Source: Allobacillus halotolerans (lineage in GTDB: Bacteria; Bacillota; Bacilli; Bacillales; Alkalibacillaceae). Taken from it: a stretch of DNA of 64,000 bases. Shown piece after piece: positions 41,777 to 51,215 of the stretch. A program made the translations under genes and the position numbers. A model generated the notes under the pieces. It made no database searches, had not been told where the DNA came from, and worked only from the letters and a program-made list of their open reading frames with translations. The stretch's first letter is position 1, and every line of letters begins with the position of its first letter. Where the stretch lies: assembly GCF_028743495.1 (NCBI RefSeq), contig NZ_CP117968.1; one strand, given 5' to 3'.

Positions 41777-43171
41777 CTACAATGTTGCATGATCAGGACG
41801 ATTATTGATAAATAGCGACAAAACAAAACCAATGAGAGAGATTATGGCTGCTACGTAGAAGGATACAACTACACCATTAATTTCACCGGCGACTCCAGCA
41901 TTCGGTGTAATCTGGTGTGTCATGACAGAAACGAGCAAAGCTGTTCCAACCGCGCCTGATATTTGGCGGAACGTATTATTCATTGCCGTACCATGTGGCA
42001 AGTATTTTTCAGGTAAAACATTCAGCCCAGCTGTTGTTGAAGGCATCATAATCATCGCGATGGAAAGCATCCGCAATGTGTTAGATACAGTTAAATATAA
42101 AAACGACGTGGACTCATCTAGATTTGTAAACAACAACGTTGTGAGAAAGAGGCCTAGCGAACCAATGATTAACAACCAACGCGGCCCAAACTTGTCGAAT
42201 AACGTTCCTGTCACAGGATTCATGAGTCCCATTAAAATTGCTCCAGGCATCAACATGAGGCCTGATTCCAACGGTGAGAAGCCTAGCATATCTTGCATAA
42301 AGATTGGTAGTATGATCGCTCCGCCTATCATTGACATAAACGAAACCATACCAATCGCTGTCGCAATCGTAAAGGTTTTAAATTTAAAAATTCGAAACTG
42401 TAAAATTGGCGTTTCCATTCGTAATTGTAAACGAATGAAAAAGAATAAAGTGATTGAACCCACTACTATTGAAATAATGGTTTCTGTCGCTAACCAACCA
42501 GCATCTCCTGCTACACTGAAGCCATAAAGTAATCCGCCGAATCCAAGTGTAGACAAAATAATTGATGGTATATGAACGGATGGGTATGTTTGTTTTGTTA
42601 TGTTTTTTAAAATAAAGTAAGCAACAATCATATCGAAGATCGCGATTGGTAAGACAATATAAAACAAAATACTCCAATGATGATTTTCAACAAGGTAACC
42701 GGATAATGTCGGTCCAATTGCTGGTGCAAAAGCAATGATTAGACCAAAATACCCCATCGCTTTTCCTCGTTTATCAATCGGGAAAATTAAAAAGAGTATG
42801 GTTTGCATCAACGGCATGATAATTCCAGCGCCCGAAGCCTGAAATACTCGGCCGACAAGGAGAATTTCAAAACTCGGTGCAATTGCACATAATAAGGACC
42901 CAAACGCAAAAAGACCCATTGCCGACAAAAAGAGTCCGCGTGTTGTAAATCGTTCAATCAAAAAAGCAGTAACAGGAATCATAATCCCATTAACGAGCAT
43001 GAAAATGGATTGAAGCCATTGACCTAAATCCGCTTCAATCTCTAAGTCCCTCATTATATAGGGTAACGCCGTACCTAGTAACGTTTGATTTAAAATTGCT
43101 ACAAAAGCTCCAGATAATAATGCGATCATCAAAGGAACTTTTTTTATTTTACTTCTTTCTTCATCTGTCAT
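41777..43171 (-). CDS. DHA2-family (EmrB/QacA) multidrug exporter
   Basis: A 464-residue proton-driven transporter with 14 predicted helices. Motif C-like ASGAGIIMPLMQTI and the DHA2 signature region AFAPAIGPTLSGYL are visible, and motif A is divergent (FLIERFTTRGLFL). It probably exports lipophilic drugs; the substrate is not known. The start MTDEERSK at 43171 is chosen over a Met eight codons earlier because AGGAAGG lies seven bases ahead. It stands alone between cydA and the tRNA cluster. Confidence 0.9.
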   Translation of the reverse strand: MTDEERSKIKKVPLMIALLSGAFVAILNQTLLGTALPYIMRDLEIEADLGQWLQSIFMLVNGIMIPVTAFLIERFTTRGLFLSAMGLFAFGSLLCAIAPSFEILLVGRVFQASGAGIIMPLMQTILFLIFPIDKRGKAMGYFGLIIAFAPAIGPTLSGYLVENHHWSILFYIVLPIAIFDMIVAYFILKNITKQTYPSVHIPSIILSTLGFGGLLYGFSVAGDAGWLATETIISIVVGSITLFFFIRLQLRMETPILQFRIFKFKTFTIATAIGMVSFMSMIGGAIILPIFMQDMLGFSPLESGLMLMPGAILMGLMNPVTGTLFDKFGPRWLLIIGSLGLFLTTLLFTNLDESTSFLYLTVSNTLRMLSIAMIMMPSTTAGLNVLPEKYLPHGTAMNNTFRQISGAVGTALLVSVMTHQITPNAGVAGEINGVVVSFYVAAIISLIGFVLSLFINNRPDHATL

Positions 43172-43301
43172 GGTGGACCTTCCTTCTATCTTCACAAATT
43201 AAATATTAGTATAACAACTTAGTAACCCGAAATAAATAGATATGATTAATAATATTATTTATAAAATTTCCTCGCATAATAGCTCATATTCATGTTAAAA
43301 A

Positions 43302-43345
43302 ACAAAAACTCTAAAAGTCATCTGACTTTTAGAGTTTTTGTTTTA
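43302..43345. terminator. Terminator of the tRNA cluster
   Basis: AAAAACTCTAAAAGTCA ... TGACTTTTAGAGTTTTT, a nearly perfect stem of about 17 bp, directly beyond tRNA-Ser. Confidence 0.88.
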
Positions 43346-43349
43346 TGTA

Positions 43350-43442
43350 TGGCGGAGGAGGAGGGATTCGAACCCCCGCGGGCCGCAAAGCCCCTGGCGG
43401 TTTTCAAGACCGCTCCCTTCAGCCGAACTTGGGTACTCCTCC
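43350..43442 (-). tRNA. tRNA-Ser (TGA)
   Basis: A class II tRNA with a long variable arm. Acceptor GGAGGAG/CTCCTCC, anticodon TGA in CTTGAAA, T arm GGGTTCGAATCC, encoded CCA. Last of a five-tRNA unit. Confidence 0.96.
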
Positions 43443-43452
43443 AAAGAGTAAA

Positions 43453-43529
43453 TGGTGGACCCTGCAGGACTCGAACCTGCGACCGATCGGTTATGAGCCG
43501 ATAGCTCTAACCAGCTGAGCTAAGGGTCC
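43453..43529 (-). tRNA. tRNA with CAT anticodon, probably tRNA-Ile2 (lysidine type)
   Basis: 77 bases: GGACCCTTAGCTCAGCTGG, anticodon loop CTCATAA, T arm GGTTCGAGTCC, encoded CCA. GGACC-type acceptor and the CTCATAA loop resemble tRNA-Ile2(CAT), whose wobble C is changed to lysidine by TilS, more than the elongator Met gene at 43646. Confidence 0.8.
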
Positions 43530-43540
43530 TAAGTATTTAA

Positions 43541-43617
43541 TGGGGCGACCGGTGGGAATCGAACCCACGAATGCCGGAGCCACAATCCGGTGCGTTAACC
43601 ACTTCGCCACGACCGCC
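43541..43617 (-). tRNA. tRNA-His (GTG)
   Basis: Begins with the extra G-1 (GGCGGTCGTGGCGAAG), pairing with C73. Anticodon GTG in TTGTGGC, T arm GGGTTCGATTCCC, encoded CCA. Confidence 0.96.
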
Positions 43618-43645
43618 ATATGTAAAATGTTTAATTCATAAAAAA

Positions 43646-43719
43646 TAGCGGCGGAGGGAGTCGAACCCACGACCTCACGGGTATGAACCGTACGCTCTCG
43701 CCAGCTGAGCTACGCCGCC
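43646..43719 (-). tRNA. tRNA-Met (CAT), elongator
   Basis: GGCGGCGTAGCTCAGCTGG, anticodon loop TTCATAC, variable loop and T arm as in Bacillus elongator tRNA-Met. CCA is not encoded; a TTTTTT run follows the discriminator A. Confidence 0.94.
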
Positions 43720-43722
43720 ATA

Positions 43723-43797
43723 TGGCTCCAGCGGCAGGATTCGAACCTGCGACCAATTGGTTAACAGCCAACTGCTCTACCACTGAGCTACGCTGGA
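43723..43797 (-). tRNA. tRNA-Asn (GTT)
   Basis: TCCAGCGTAGCTCAGTGG, anticodon GTT in CTGTTAA, T arm GGTTCGAATCC, encoded CCA. First tRNA of the cluster. Confidence 0.96.
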
Positions 43798-44005
43798 ATA
43801 TAATATAGTAAATATTAAGTGAAACACGCTTTGCTTAATATGCTCAGTGCTCGTCGTGTGTCCACTCCTCGTCAAACCTACTCAGAAGATCTTTCATGAT
43901 GTTTACGGTTCGCTACGCTAAAATTTAAGTTAAATAATTTTGTGTTGAAAACGCACACTCGTCTATCGCGGAAAATTCATTTCGCAATTTTCGACGACGA
44001 AATAT

Positions 44006-44034
44006 AATTTATCATGTTCCTTCATGATTGTCAA
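44006..44034 (-). promoter_or_regulatory. Promoter of the tRNA cluster
   Basis: TTGACA (44034-44029) and TAAATT (44011-44006) with a 17-base spacer on the minus strand. The transcript would carry a leader of about 200 bases (43798-44000) before tRNA-Asn, with one hairpin (GAAAATT...AATTTTC near 43969-43995). No rRNA gene or other feature is seen in 43798-44165. Confidence 0.6.
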
Positions 44035-44165
44035 TCCTATCTTGCCAAAGTTTTCGATTAAAATTTTAGCGGATGATATAGGTTGGTCAAAATAAGAATA
44101 TAACCTACCAAATCAATCATTTAAAGCCTTGCATCTTCATCAATAGCTTAGCTACCTTTATAAAA

Positions 44166-44200
44166 ATTATAACCGCTCCCTATTATAGAAAGCGGTTATT
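44166..44200 (-). terminator. Terminator after the Na/Pi cotransporter gene
   Basis: ATAACCGCT ... AGCGGTTAT, a 9-bp stem with a 13-base loop, followed on the minus strand by AATTTTTA. Confidence 0.75.
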
Positions 44201-44213
44201 CACAAACATTTCA

Positions 44214-45854
44214 TTAGTGATTGTTTTTAACTTCTTGTGCTACGTTTGATGCATGATCTCCAATTCGCTCTAAGTTACTGATCATATCGACGAACACAAT
44301 CCCTGCTGTTCCATTACATATGCCTTTATTTAGACGTAAAATGTGGTTTTTCCGATAAACTTTTTCCATATTGTCAATTTCGTTTTCTTTTGCCATTACG
44401 GCATCGGCCAGTTCGTCGTCCATTTTTTCGAATGCTTCCAAAGCCTGTGAAACTGTCGAGATAGTCAGATCAAGCATTTCATTTAAGTCTTGCATCGCAT
44501 CTTCAGTAATAATCACTTTATTTGTCAGTTTATACTCATTTAGCTCAAGGACGTTTTCAAAGTGGTCCCCTATCCGTTCGATATCACGGACAATATTCAC
44601 GATACTTGAGTGTAACGTACTATCCGCTTCAGTAATCGATGTACTTGAAATTTGTACAAGATAGTTCGTAATCTTCTTATCCAAGTCATTAATCGCATGT
44701 TCGAATTGATAAGCCATCTCTGAGTGTTTTCCGCTGTTTGTATTCACGTAGTCTCTTGTCTCTTGCAATCCTTGTACAGCTAATTCGCCCATACGCAACG
44801 TCTCTTGTTTCGCTTGGTTAATCGCTACAGAAGGTGATTGCGCAATAAATATCGGATCCAAGTGTTTTGGTTTATAATCAATGACTTGATCCTCACCAGG
44901 AACAATTTTCGTTACAAGTACAGCTAATAAAGCGATGAACGGAAACTGAATAATCGTATTCGTAATATTGAACGTACCATGAGCAAATGCGATGGTCATT
45001 TTCGGTTCCAATGCCAGCACTTCTTGCATCCAAGAGATTAAGCTTGTAAATGGAGGCAAAAGTATTAAAAAGAGGGTTGCCCCGACTAGGTTAAAAATAA
45101 CATGCGTTGCGGCCGCTCGTTTAGCTGCTACACTGGCACCAATTGCTGCAATAACTGCTGTAATGGTAGTACCGATGTTGTCACCAAACAATACAGGTAA
45201 TGCAGCTGCTAACTCAATCGCGCCTTCTGCATGTAACGATTGTAAAATCCCGATCGTTGCAGAAGAACTTTGAACGATGACCGTAAAGATTGTTCCGACT
45301 AGTACTCCTAATAATGGAATTTCACTCATCGATACGGTTAATTCTTGAAATGTATCTAATGTTCGAAGCGGTTTCATACCTTCACCCATTAGTTCGAGAC
45401 CATAAAACAATGCACCGAAACCAAAGAAAACTTGTCCCAAATAATTGATTCGATTGTTTTTAAAGAAGAATAGTAATAATGTACCTACTGCAATAATCGG
45501 AAGTGCATACGCAGAGATATCGATACCGATAATGAACGCTGTAACCGTTGTACCGATATTCGCTCCCATGATGACTCCAATTGCCTGTCTCAGTGTCATG
45601 AAGCCTGCGTTTACCAAACCAATCGTTAACACAGTTGTTCCTGTACTCGTTTGTATTAATACGGTAACGACTATACCAGCGAGAACTCCCATAAATGGGT
45701 TCGTTGTAAAACGATCTAAAATTTCTCTTAGTTTATCGCCGGCTGACTTTTGGAGGCCATCCCCCATATATTTAATTCCGAATAGAAAAATTCCTAATCC
45801 ACCAATGAATGGGAATATCATTTCTTGAACAGATACATCTCCCATTGATTTCAC
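44214..45854 (-). CDS. Na/Pi cotransporter family protein with PhoU domain
   Basis: A 546-residue protein. Residues 1-310 hold two inverted membrane repeats with the QTSTGTTVLTIGL and QSSSATIGILQ signatures of NptA/YjbB-type sodium-phosphate carriers. The C-terminal part (about 345-540) is a PhoU-like helical bundle with repeated ERIGDH(F/A)(E/S)N motifs. It moves phosphate with sodium; in some relatives the direction is efflux. AGGTGAAATC precedes the ATG. Monocistronic. Confidence 0.92.
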   Translation of the reverse strand: MKSMGDVSVQEMIFPFIGGLGIFLFGIKYMGDGLQKSAGDKLREILDRFTTNPFMGVLAGIVVTVLIQTSTGTTVLTIGLVNAGFMTLRQAIGVIMGANIGTTVTAFIIGIDISAYALPIIAVGTLLLFFFKNNRINYLGQVFFGFGALFYGLELMGEGMKPLRTLDTFQELTVSMSEIPLLGVLVGTIFTVIVQSSSATIGILQSLHAEGAIELAAALPVLFGDNIGTTITAVIAAIGASVAAKRAAATHVIFNLVGATLFLILLPPFTSLISWMQEVLALEPKMTIAFAHGTFNITNTIIQFPFIALLAVLVTKIVPGEDQVIDYKPKHLDPIFIAQSPSVAINQAKQETLRMGELAVQGLQETRDYVNTNSGKHSEMAYQFEHAINDLDKKITNYLVQISSTSITEADSTLHSSIVNIVRDIERIGDHFENVLELNEYKLTNKVIITEDAMQDLNEMLDLTISTVSQALEAFEKMDDELADAVMAKENEIDNMEKVYRKNHILRLNKGICNGTAGIVFVDMISNLERIGDHASNVAQEVKNNH

Positions 45855-45961
45855 CTCTGTTTAATTATTAACCCTTTCACATTATGTAGAACAAAGTCGT
45901 TTATTGTAAACGGTTAAGGTGAAAAATTTACACAATCTTTACAATCGAGAATAATGGTAAA

Positions 45962-46600
45962 TTATTCTGTAGATCGGTCGACCTCTTTAACTACAATCCT
46001 TGTTCCCTCAATTTGCACAATCTCAACCTTTTTATCCATTTCAATCCACTTTCCTTCAGAAACTGCACTGTATTTTTCTTCATTTACTACAATCGTTCCC
46101 GTCGGTCGCAAAACCGTTTTTGTAATGCCTCTTTCTCCGAGCAAGCTTTTATATTCGTCATTTAATGAATTGTACCCCGCTTCACTCGTCAGCTGATCAT
46201 TCAAAGCTATTTTTGACCACATATTCCTTTTCGGAAATATTTTTAATAAAAACAAGCTACTCAAACTACCTAACAAAACACCCGCAGAACTATAAAAAGA
46301 TGCTACCCAACCTGGTGCAGTGAACCCGATGATAAAAATCATTAACAATAAACCAATAACACCCAATGTACCATCATTGATTAACTTTCCGTCTAGAACC
46401 ACTAACCCAAGCCCTAATAAGAAAAAGGCCGTAATGGTCAGTAATTGTAAAGAATCCAGATAAAAAGAAAAGTAATAGGCTATAAATCCAAGTCCTAAAA
46501 TTGCTCCTACACCTTTAATTTTTACAAAAAGCTCACCAAACAAGAAAAACAACCCTAAAAAAGGAATTAAAAACACGAAAAAATTATGATCTAAAAGCAT
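45962..46600 (-). CDS. NfeD family membrane protein
   Basis: A 212-residue protein with four to five membrane helices (up to about residue 140) and a C-terminal OB-fold domain (about 150-205) with RGITKTVLRPTGTIVVNEEKY and WIEMDKKVEIVQIEGTRIVV, the NfeD core. NfeD proteins cooperate with flotillins and membrane proteases in membrane organisation. No protease domain or floA gene is adjacent here. The start at 46600 has GGGGGAGAG ahead; a Met five codons earlier lacks a site. Confidence 0.88.
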   Translation of the reverse strand: MLLDHNFFVFLIPFLGLFFLFGELFVKIKGVGAILGLGFIAYYFSFYLDSLQLLTITAFFLLGLGLVVLDGKLINDGTLGVIGLLLMIFIIGFTAPGWVASFYSSAGVLLGSLSSLFLLKIFPKRNMWSKIALNDQLTSEAGYNSLNDEYKSLLGERGITKTVLRPTGTIVVNEEKYSAVSEGKWIEMDKKVEIVQIEGTRIVVKEVDRSTE

Positions 46601-46792
46601 TTCTCTCCCCCGCATTTCTACATGACTAAATATTTTTATTCTTCTCTTTATTTTATATAATAATATTGTAGAAATAAACTAATATTGAAACCAATACGTT
46701 TTATCAAGTGTTAATATGGTAAATTGAATCGGTTTTGTGTTATTATCTATATTGGATATTTATTTTTCTAAAGATTAAAGGAGAGTTGTAGC

Positions 46793-47905
46793 ATGCCTGC
46801 AATTACACACCGTAAGGATACGAGACCTGTACGTGTAGGAGATGTTGTCATTGGTGGAACAGACGAAGTTATTATTCAATCGATGACGACAACAAAAACA
46901 CACGATGTTGAAGCTACTGTTGCAGAAATTCACCGGTTAGAAGACGCCGGCTGTCAAATCGTTCGTGTAGCATGTCCGGATGAACGTGCAGCAAATGCAC
47001 TTCCAGAGATAAAGAAACAAATTAATATACCGCTTGTCGTTGATATACACTTTGATTACCGTCTCGCATTGAAAGCGATTGAAGGCGGCGCGGACAAAAT
47101 CCGGATTAACCCTGGTAATATCGGTAAAAGAGAACGTGTTGAAGCTGTTGTAAACGCAGCAAAAGAAAAAGGTATTCCAATTCGAATTGGAGTCAACGCG
47201 GGATCATTAGAAAGACACTTGCTAGAGAAATATGGATACCCTACAGCAGAAGCAATGGTTGAAAGTGCGCTTGAGCATATTAAAATACTCGAAGATCTAG
47301 ACTTCTACGACATTGTGGTTTCATTGAAAGCATCTGATGTTAACTTAGCGATTGAAGCATATGAAGAAGCCGCTAAACAAATTCAGTACCCGCTTCACCT
47401 TGGTATCACTGAATCAGGTACATTTTTTGCTGGTTCTGTAAAAAGTGCAGCAGGTCTAGGAGTTATTTTAAACAAAGGGATTGGAAGTACGCTTCGAATT
47501 TCTCTAAGTGCTGATCCTGTACAGGAAGTGAAGGTAGCAAAAGAATTGTTGAAATCATTCGGCTTAGCTGCTAACGCTGCAACATTAGTTTCATGCCCTA
47601 CTTGTGGAAGAATCGAGATCGATTTAATTTCCATTGCGAATGAAGTCGAAGAATATATTCAAAAAATCCACGCACCTATTAAAGTTTCTGTACTTGGTTG
47701 TGCCGTAAACGGACCAGGTGAAGCGAAAGAAGCAGATATAGGTATTGCAGGAGCACGCGGCGAAGGTTTACTATTCCGTCACGGAAAAACCGTCCGTAAA
47801 GTTCCTGAAGAAACAATGGTTGAAGAATTGAAAAAAGAAATCGATATTCTTGCTGAAGAGCATTATCGAAAACAAGAAGAAGAAAAACAAAAACTAAACA
47901 CGTAA
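46793..47905 (+). CDS. ispG: 4-hydroxy-3-methylbut-2-enyl diphosphate synthase (GcpE)
   Basis: A 370-residue Fe-S enzyme that converts MEcPP to HMBPP in the MEP isoprenoid pathway. It has a TIM-barrel (about 1-260) and a C-terminal Fe-S domain with CPTCGR and LGCAVNGPGEAKEADIG supplying the three Cys ligands. AAAGGAGAG lies ahead of the ATG. The next enzyme, IspH, is encoded at 51.2 kb, the same layout as B. subtilis. A lysine/glutamine-rich tail ends the protein. A terminator follows. Confidence 0.96.
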   Translation: MPAITHRKDTRPVRVGDVVIGGTDEVIIQSMTTTKTHDVEATVAEIHRLEDAGCQIVRVACPDERAANALPEIKKQINIPLVVDIHFDYRLALKAIEGGADKIRINPGNIGKRERVEAVVNAAKEKGIPIRIGVNAGSLERHLLEKYGYPTAEAMVESALEHIKILEDLDFYDIVVSLKASDVNLAIEAYEEAAKQIQYPLHLGITESGTFFAGSVKSAAGLGVILNKGIGSTLRISLSADPVQEVKVAKELLKSFGLAANAATLVSCPTCGRIEIDLISIANEVEEYIQKIHAPIKVSVLGCAVNGPGEAKEADIGIAGARGEGLLFRHGKTVRKVPEETMVEELKKEIDILAEEHYRKQEEEKQKLNT

Positions 47906-47917
47906 TTTTACTAAGAC

Positions 47918-47962
47918 AAAGCCGGTGATGAGAATATACGCTCGTTACCGGCTTTTTGTTTA
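47918..47962 (+). terminator. Terminator after ispG
   Basis: AAAGCCGGT ... ACCGGCTTTTTG, a 9-bp stem with an inner GAG/CTC pairing and T run; it may also serve the convergent gene at 47970. Confidence 0.85.
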
Positions 47963-47969
47963 TTCAATT

Positions 47970-48392
47970 CTAAATAATTGGGTTTACCATCAGTCGGAAA
48001 ATGACTGCAAACATCGATAATATAATGGCGGCATTTCCCAATATTAAGCTGTTTTTCCGTATTGCATATACGCCCAAAACTCCTCCAATTATAGCGAAAA
48101 ATATCGTCCATATAAAGAACGAAATCACCGCTACGCTAAGTGCTAACCATCCCCATCCGTGCTGTGCACGTACTTTCATATTCGTTCGTTTATCATATTT
48201 CCTTACTTCTGAACGGCTTGATTCGTGAGGATTGATTGCTGGTGCATCCGCAGTAAATTCCGTATCATAATGATCTATTGACTCTACTTCTTGTTTCGAG
48301 TCTGTGTTTTGTTCATTGACATGACTGGTTGATGTGAAATCATCCTGGTTAGAAGTGTATTCTGAATCATTATTATATTGATCATCTTTCAT
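47970..48392 (-). CDS. DUF4190-type small membrane protein
   Basis: A 140-residue protein. Residues 1-70 are hydrophilic, acidic and probably disordered (rich in Asp, Glu, Ser, Asn); residues 75-140 hold two to three membrane helices with IGGVLGVYAIRKNSLILGNAAII, as in DUF4190-like domains. Start MKDDQYNNDSE at 48392 follows GGAGG by 9 bases; the longer open frame is spurious. The position between ispG and yqfT corresponds to B. subtilis yqfX. Function unknown. Confidence 0.75.
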   Translation of the reverse strand: MKDDQYNNDSEYTSNQDDFTSTSHVNEQNTDSKQEVESIDHYDTEFTADAPAINPHESSRSEVRKYDKRTNMKVRAQHGWGWLALSVAVISFFIWTIFFAIIGGVLGVYAIRKNSLILGNAAIILSMFAVIFRLMVNPII

Positions 48393-48560
48393 GATTGCAT
48401 GCCTCCACTTTATTTTCGTATCTCTAGTCTGTGTATAAGTGGTTATTTTATGAATGAAAATTATTATTTTCGTCACAATTGGGTTGGTTCGCATGAGACA
48501 TCTTCGTTGTTCATACATATATATATATATAAATGAAATGACTACAGAAAGGTTGATCCC

Positions 48561-48833
48561 ATGATTAAGCAACTCGTTCGGATGAAGTTAGCACAAACAT
48601 CACCTAAGGAAATCGTTCAATATAGTCAACGGTATAATATCCCGCTTACTATGAGGCAATCTGAAGAATTACTCGATTTCATCCACACAAAAAAAATCGA
48701 CCCTTTTTCGGAAAAGGATCGATTGAAAACATTTTCTTATATTGAACAAAATATAGGTCGTCGAGAAGCCAATAATGCGAAGAAATTATTGGAAAACTTA
48801 GCTAAAGAGTATAACTTAGACCACTTGTTATAG
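48561..48833 (+). CDS. yqfT: DUF2624 protein (YqfT)
   Basis: A 90-residue soluble helical protein. The segments IVQYSQRYNIPLT and AKKLLENLAKEYNLDHLL fit the DUF2624/YqfT family, which always sits next to nfo and cshB in Bacillus. AGAAAGGTTG precedes the ATG. No catalytic motif; function unknown. Confidence 0.82.
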   Translation: MIKQLVRMKLAQTSPKEIVQYSQRYNIPLTMRQSEELLDFIHTKKIDPFSEKDRLKTFSYIEQNIGRREANNAKKLLENLAKEYNLDHLL

Positions 48834-48840
48834 TTTACCC

Positions 48841-49731
48841 TTATTGATTAACAATTTTATCTTTTAAATCTTCATCGAAAGCGCCGTTTTTCAACATGTC
48901 AATTTCAAATTTGTAAGGTGGCTTTCGGTTCTTTTTATCTTCACCGACATACGGTGTTTCCAATATTTTAGGTACTTCATTAAATTCAGGGAGATGAATG
49001 ACACGGTGCAATGCCTCAAACCCAATGTAACCGAATCCTATATTTTCATGTCGGTCTTTTCTTGCACCTCTTTCATTCTTACTGTCGTTAATATGAAGTA
49101 CCTTTAAACGGTCTAATCCAATAATGTCATCAAATTCTTTTAACACGCCGTCTAAGTCATTCACAATATCATAACCGGCATCATGGACGTGACAAGTATC
49201 AAAGCAAATAGACAAACGATCATTATGTGTGACGCCATCAATGATGTTGGCGAGTTCTTCAAAGCTACGACCACACTCTGAACCTTTTCCAGCCATTGTT
49301 TCCAATGCGATTTGAACGGATTGATCTTTTTCAAGTACCTCGTTCAATCCTTCGATGATTCGCTTGATACCAACATCAACTCCAGCTCCCACATGAGCTC
49401 CTGGGTGTAAGACAATTTGTTTAGCACCAAGCGCCTCTGTCCGTTCAATTTCACTACGTAAAAAATTGACGCCTAATTCAAAGGTTTCAGGTTTTGTTGT
49501 GTTTGCAATGTTTATAATGTAAGGGGCATGGACAATGATTTCATTGATTCCATGCTCTTTCATATGAGCTTTACCTTGCTCAATATTTAATTCCTCAATT
49601 GCTTTTCTTCTTGTGTTTTGTGGAGCTCCTGTATAAATCATAAATGTGTTGGATCCATAAGAAACTGCTTCTTCACTAGATGCCAATAACATTTTCTTTC
49701 CGCTCATTGAAACGTGAGAACCTAAAATCAT
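48841..49731 (-). CDS. nfo: Endonuclease IV
   Basis: A 296-residue AP endonuclease that cuts 5' of abasic sites in base-excision repair. The TIM-barrel metal-binding segments IVHAPYIINIA, VLHPGAHVG, ALETMAGKGSECG, CFDTCHVHDAGYD, LHINDSKNERGARKDRHENIG are all intact, giving a trinuclear zinc centre. A GAAGGGGAGACGGGA site precedes the ATG. It lies 17 bases after cshB, so the two are co-transcribed. Confidence 0.96.
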   Translation of the reverse strand: MILGSHVSMSGKKMLLASSEEAVSYGSNTFMIYTGAPQNTRRKAIEELNIEQGKAHMKEHGINEIIVHAPYIINIANTTKPETFELGVNFLRSEIERTEALGAKQIVLHPGAHVGAGVDVGIKRIIEGLNEVLEKDQSVQIALETMAGKGSECGRSFEELANIIDGVTHNDRLSICFDTCHVHDAGYDIVNDLDGVLKEFDDIIGLDRLKVLHINDSKNERGARKDRHENIGFGYIGFEALHRVIHLPEFNEVPKILETPYVGEDKKNRKPPYKFEIDMLKNGAFDEDLKDKIVNQ

Positions 49732-49748
49732 TCCCGTCTCCCCTTCCT

Positions 49749-51068
49749 CTATTTTCTCTTTTTCCGAAATTGGTCTCTTTTCATTTGTTTTTTAATCCGT
49801 TCTTGTTCAGATTTCATTTTCTTTTTATAGCCAGGTTTCACTTTTTTCTTTCTTCTGACTTGCTGCCACGCTTGAGCATCTAGTTCAGATTCTTTTCTCT
49901 CACGCTTTTTCCGTTCATTCCACTCTTTGACTTCAACCCATTCACCTTGTTTAATATCCATATTTGTAAATGAAAGGCCGCGTTCTTCCAATTTTCCAAT
50001 TAAGGCTAAATCTTTTTCTTCATAAAAGCTGACTGCTGTTCCTTCAAGACCTGCTCTTGCCGTACGGCCTACTCGGTGAATATACGAATCCATTTCTTGC
50101 GGTAACTGAGCGTTAAAGACATGACTAATTCCAGGAATATCGATCCCTCTTGCAGCCAAGTCAGTCGCCACAATATATTGAAAACGTAACGACTTCAACT
50201 CTTGAAGCATACGTTTACGCTCTCGCGGCTTTAGCCCACCGTGTATTAAACCAACTTCAAAGCCTTTCGATATCAATTCATTCGCCAACTCATCCGCATC
50301 TTCTTTCTTATTGACGAATACTAATGCGATATATGGATTAATCAACTCTGAAGCCTTGATTAATAAGTCTGCACGATTCCGGTGCCGCAACGGAACCAAA
50401 CGGTGCTCCAGTTTCTCTGGACCAAACGAACCGTGGTCTACTTCAATATGAAGTGGATGATTTAAATAACGTTTTAATAATGGCTGCAAACCTTTTGGAA
50501 TGGTTGCTGAAAAAATCATAGTCTGAATATCTTCTTTTAGTCGATACAAAATTTGGTCTACTTCATTGATTAAACCTAAATCAATCGTCAAATCAGCTTC
50601 ATCTAGAACGACTGTATTCACAGACGCGGTTTTAATTGCCTGTTCCTTCATAAAATCAAGGATTCTTCCAGGCGTACCAACAATTAAATGTGGCTGGTTT
50701 TTCATTTTTTGTAATTCGCGGCTTTTATCTGTGCCACCAATGACCAACCGAGCATTCCATTCAACCTGATCATCTGCGAGATGAATTATTTTTTTGACTT
50801 CATCAAAAATCTGAATCGCCAACTCACGTGTCGGTGCGATTACAATTTTTTGTACAGATGAATCTGTTGTGTCGATTTGTTCGAATAACGGGATTAAATA
50901 AGCATGTGTTTTCCCAGAACCTGTCTGAGATTGTCCAATAATACTCCGTTTACTGAACGACTGAGGGATCACCTCATGTTGGATCTCAGTTGGCTTTTTA
51001 AAGCCTAATTGGTGAATAATTTGAAGCATATTCTCGCTTAGTGCATAATCATTAAACATTTTAGTCAT
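49749..51068 (-). CDS. cshB: DEAD-box RNA helicase CshB
   Basis: A 439-residue cold-shock-type RNA helicase. Motifs: Q motif FKKPTEIQ, I SQTGSGKTHAY, Ia PTRELA, II VLDEAD, III FSAT, V ATDLAARGIDIPG, VI HRVGRTARAG. The C-terminal 60 residues are very rich in Lys and Arg and should bind RNA. AAAGGAGAATTC precedes the ATG. It is divergent from ispH with 147 bases between starts. Confidence 0.94.
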   Translation of the reverse strand: MTKMFNDYALSENMLQIIHQLGFKKPTEIQHEVIPQSFSKRSIIGQSQTGSGKTHAYLIPLFEQIDTTDSSVQKIVIAPTRELAIQIFDEVKKIIHLADDQVEWNARLVIGGTDKSRELQKMKNQPHLIVGTPGRILDFMKEQAIKTASVNTVVLDEADLTIDLGLINEVDQILYRLKEDIQTMIFSATIPKGLQPLLKRYLNHPLHIEVDHGSFGPEKLEHRLVPLRHRNRADLLIKASELINPYIALVFVNKKEDADELANELISKGFEVGLIHGGLKPRERKRMLQELKSLRFQYIVATDLAARGIDIPGISHVFNAQLPQEMDSYIHRVGRTARAGLEGTAVSFYEEKDLALIGKLEERGLSFTNMDIKQGEWVEVKEWNERKKRERKESELDAQAWQQVRRKKKVKPGYKKKMKSEQERIKKQMKRDQFRKKRK

Positions 51069-51143
51069 AAGACGAATTCTCCTTTAAAACTGCCATCTTT
51101 TATTATAAATCACAATAGAATGAATTGCCAACGACTTAACACT

Positions 51144-51172
51144 TTGTAAAAGTTACTCATAGGCCTTATAAT
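51144..51172 (+). promoter_or_regulatory. Sigma-A promoter of ispH
   Basis: TTGTAA (51144-51149), 17 bases, then TATAAT (51167-51172), 44 bases ahead of the chosen start. Confidence 0.75.
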
Positions 51173-51215
51173 AGGTTTAGAGAGATATTATTGCGATTTG
51201 AGGAGGAACCAATCA

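Noticed and set aside
43292..43504. 70-codon open frame overlapping the tRNA-Ser region
   Set aside because: It is antisense to two tRNA genes and their terminator; tRNA reverse complements often give such frames.
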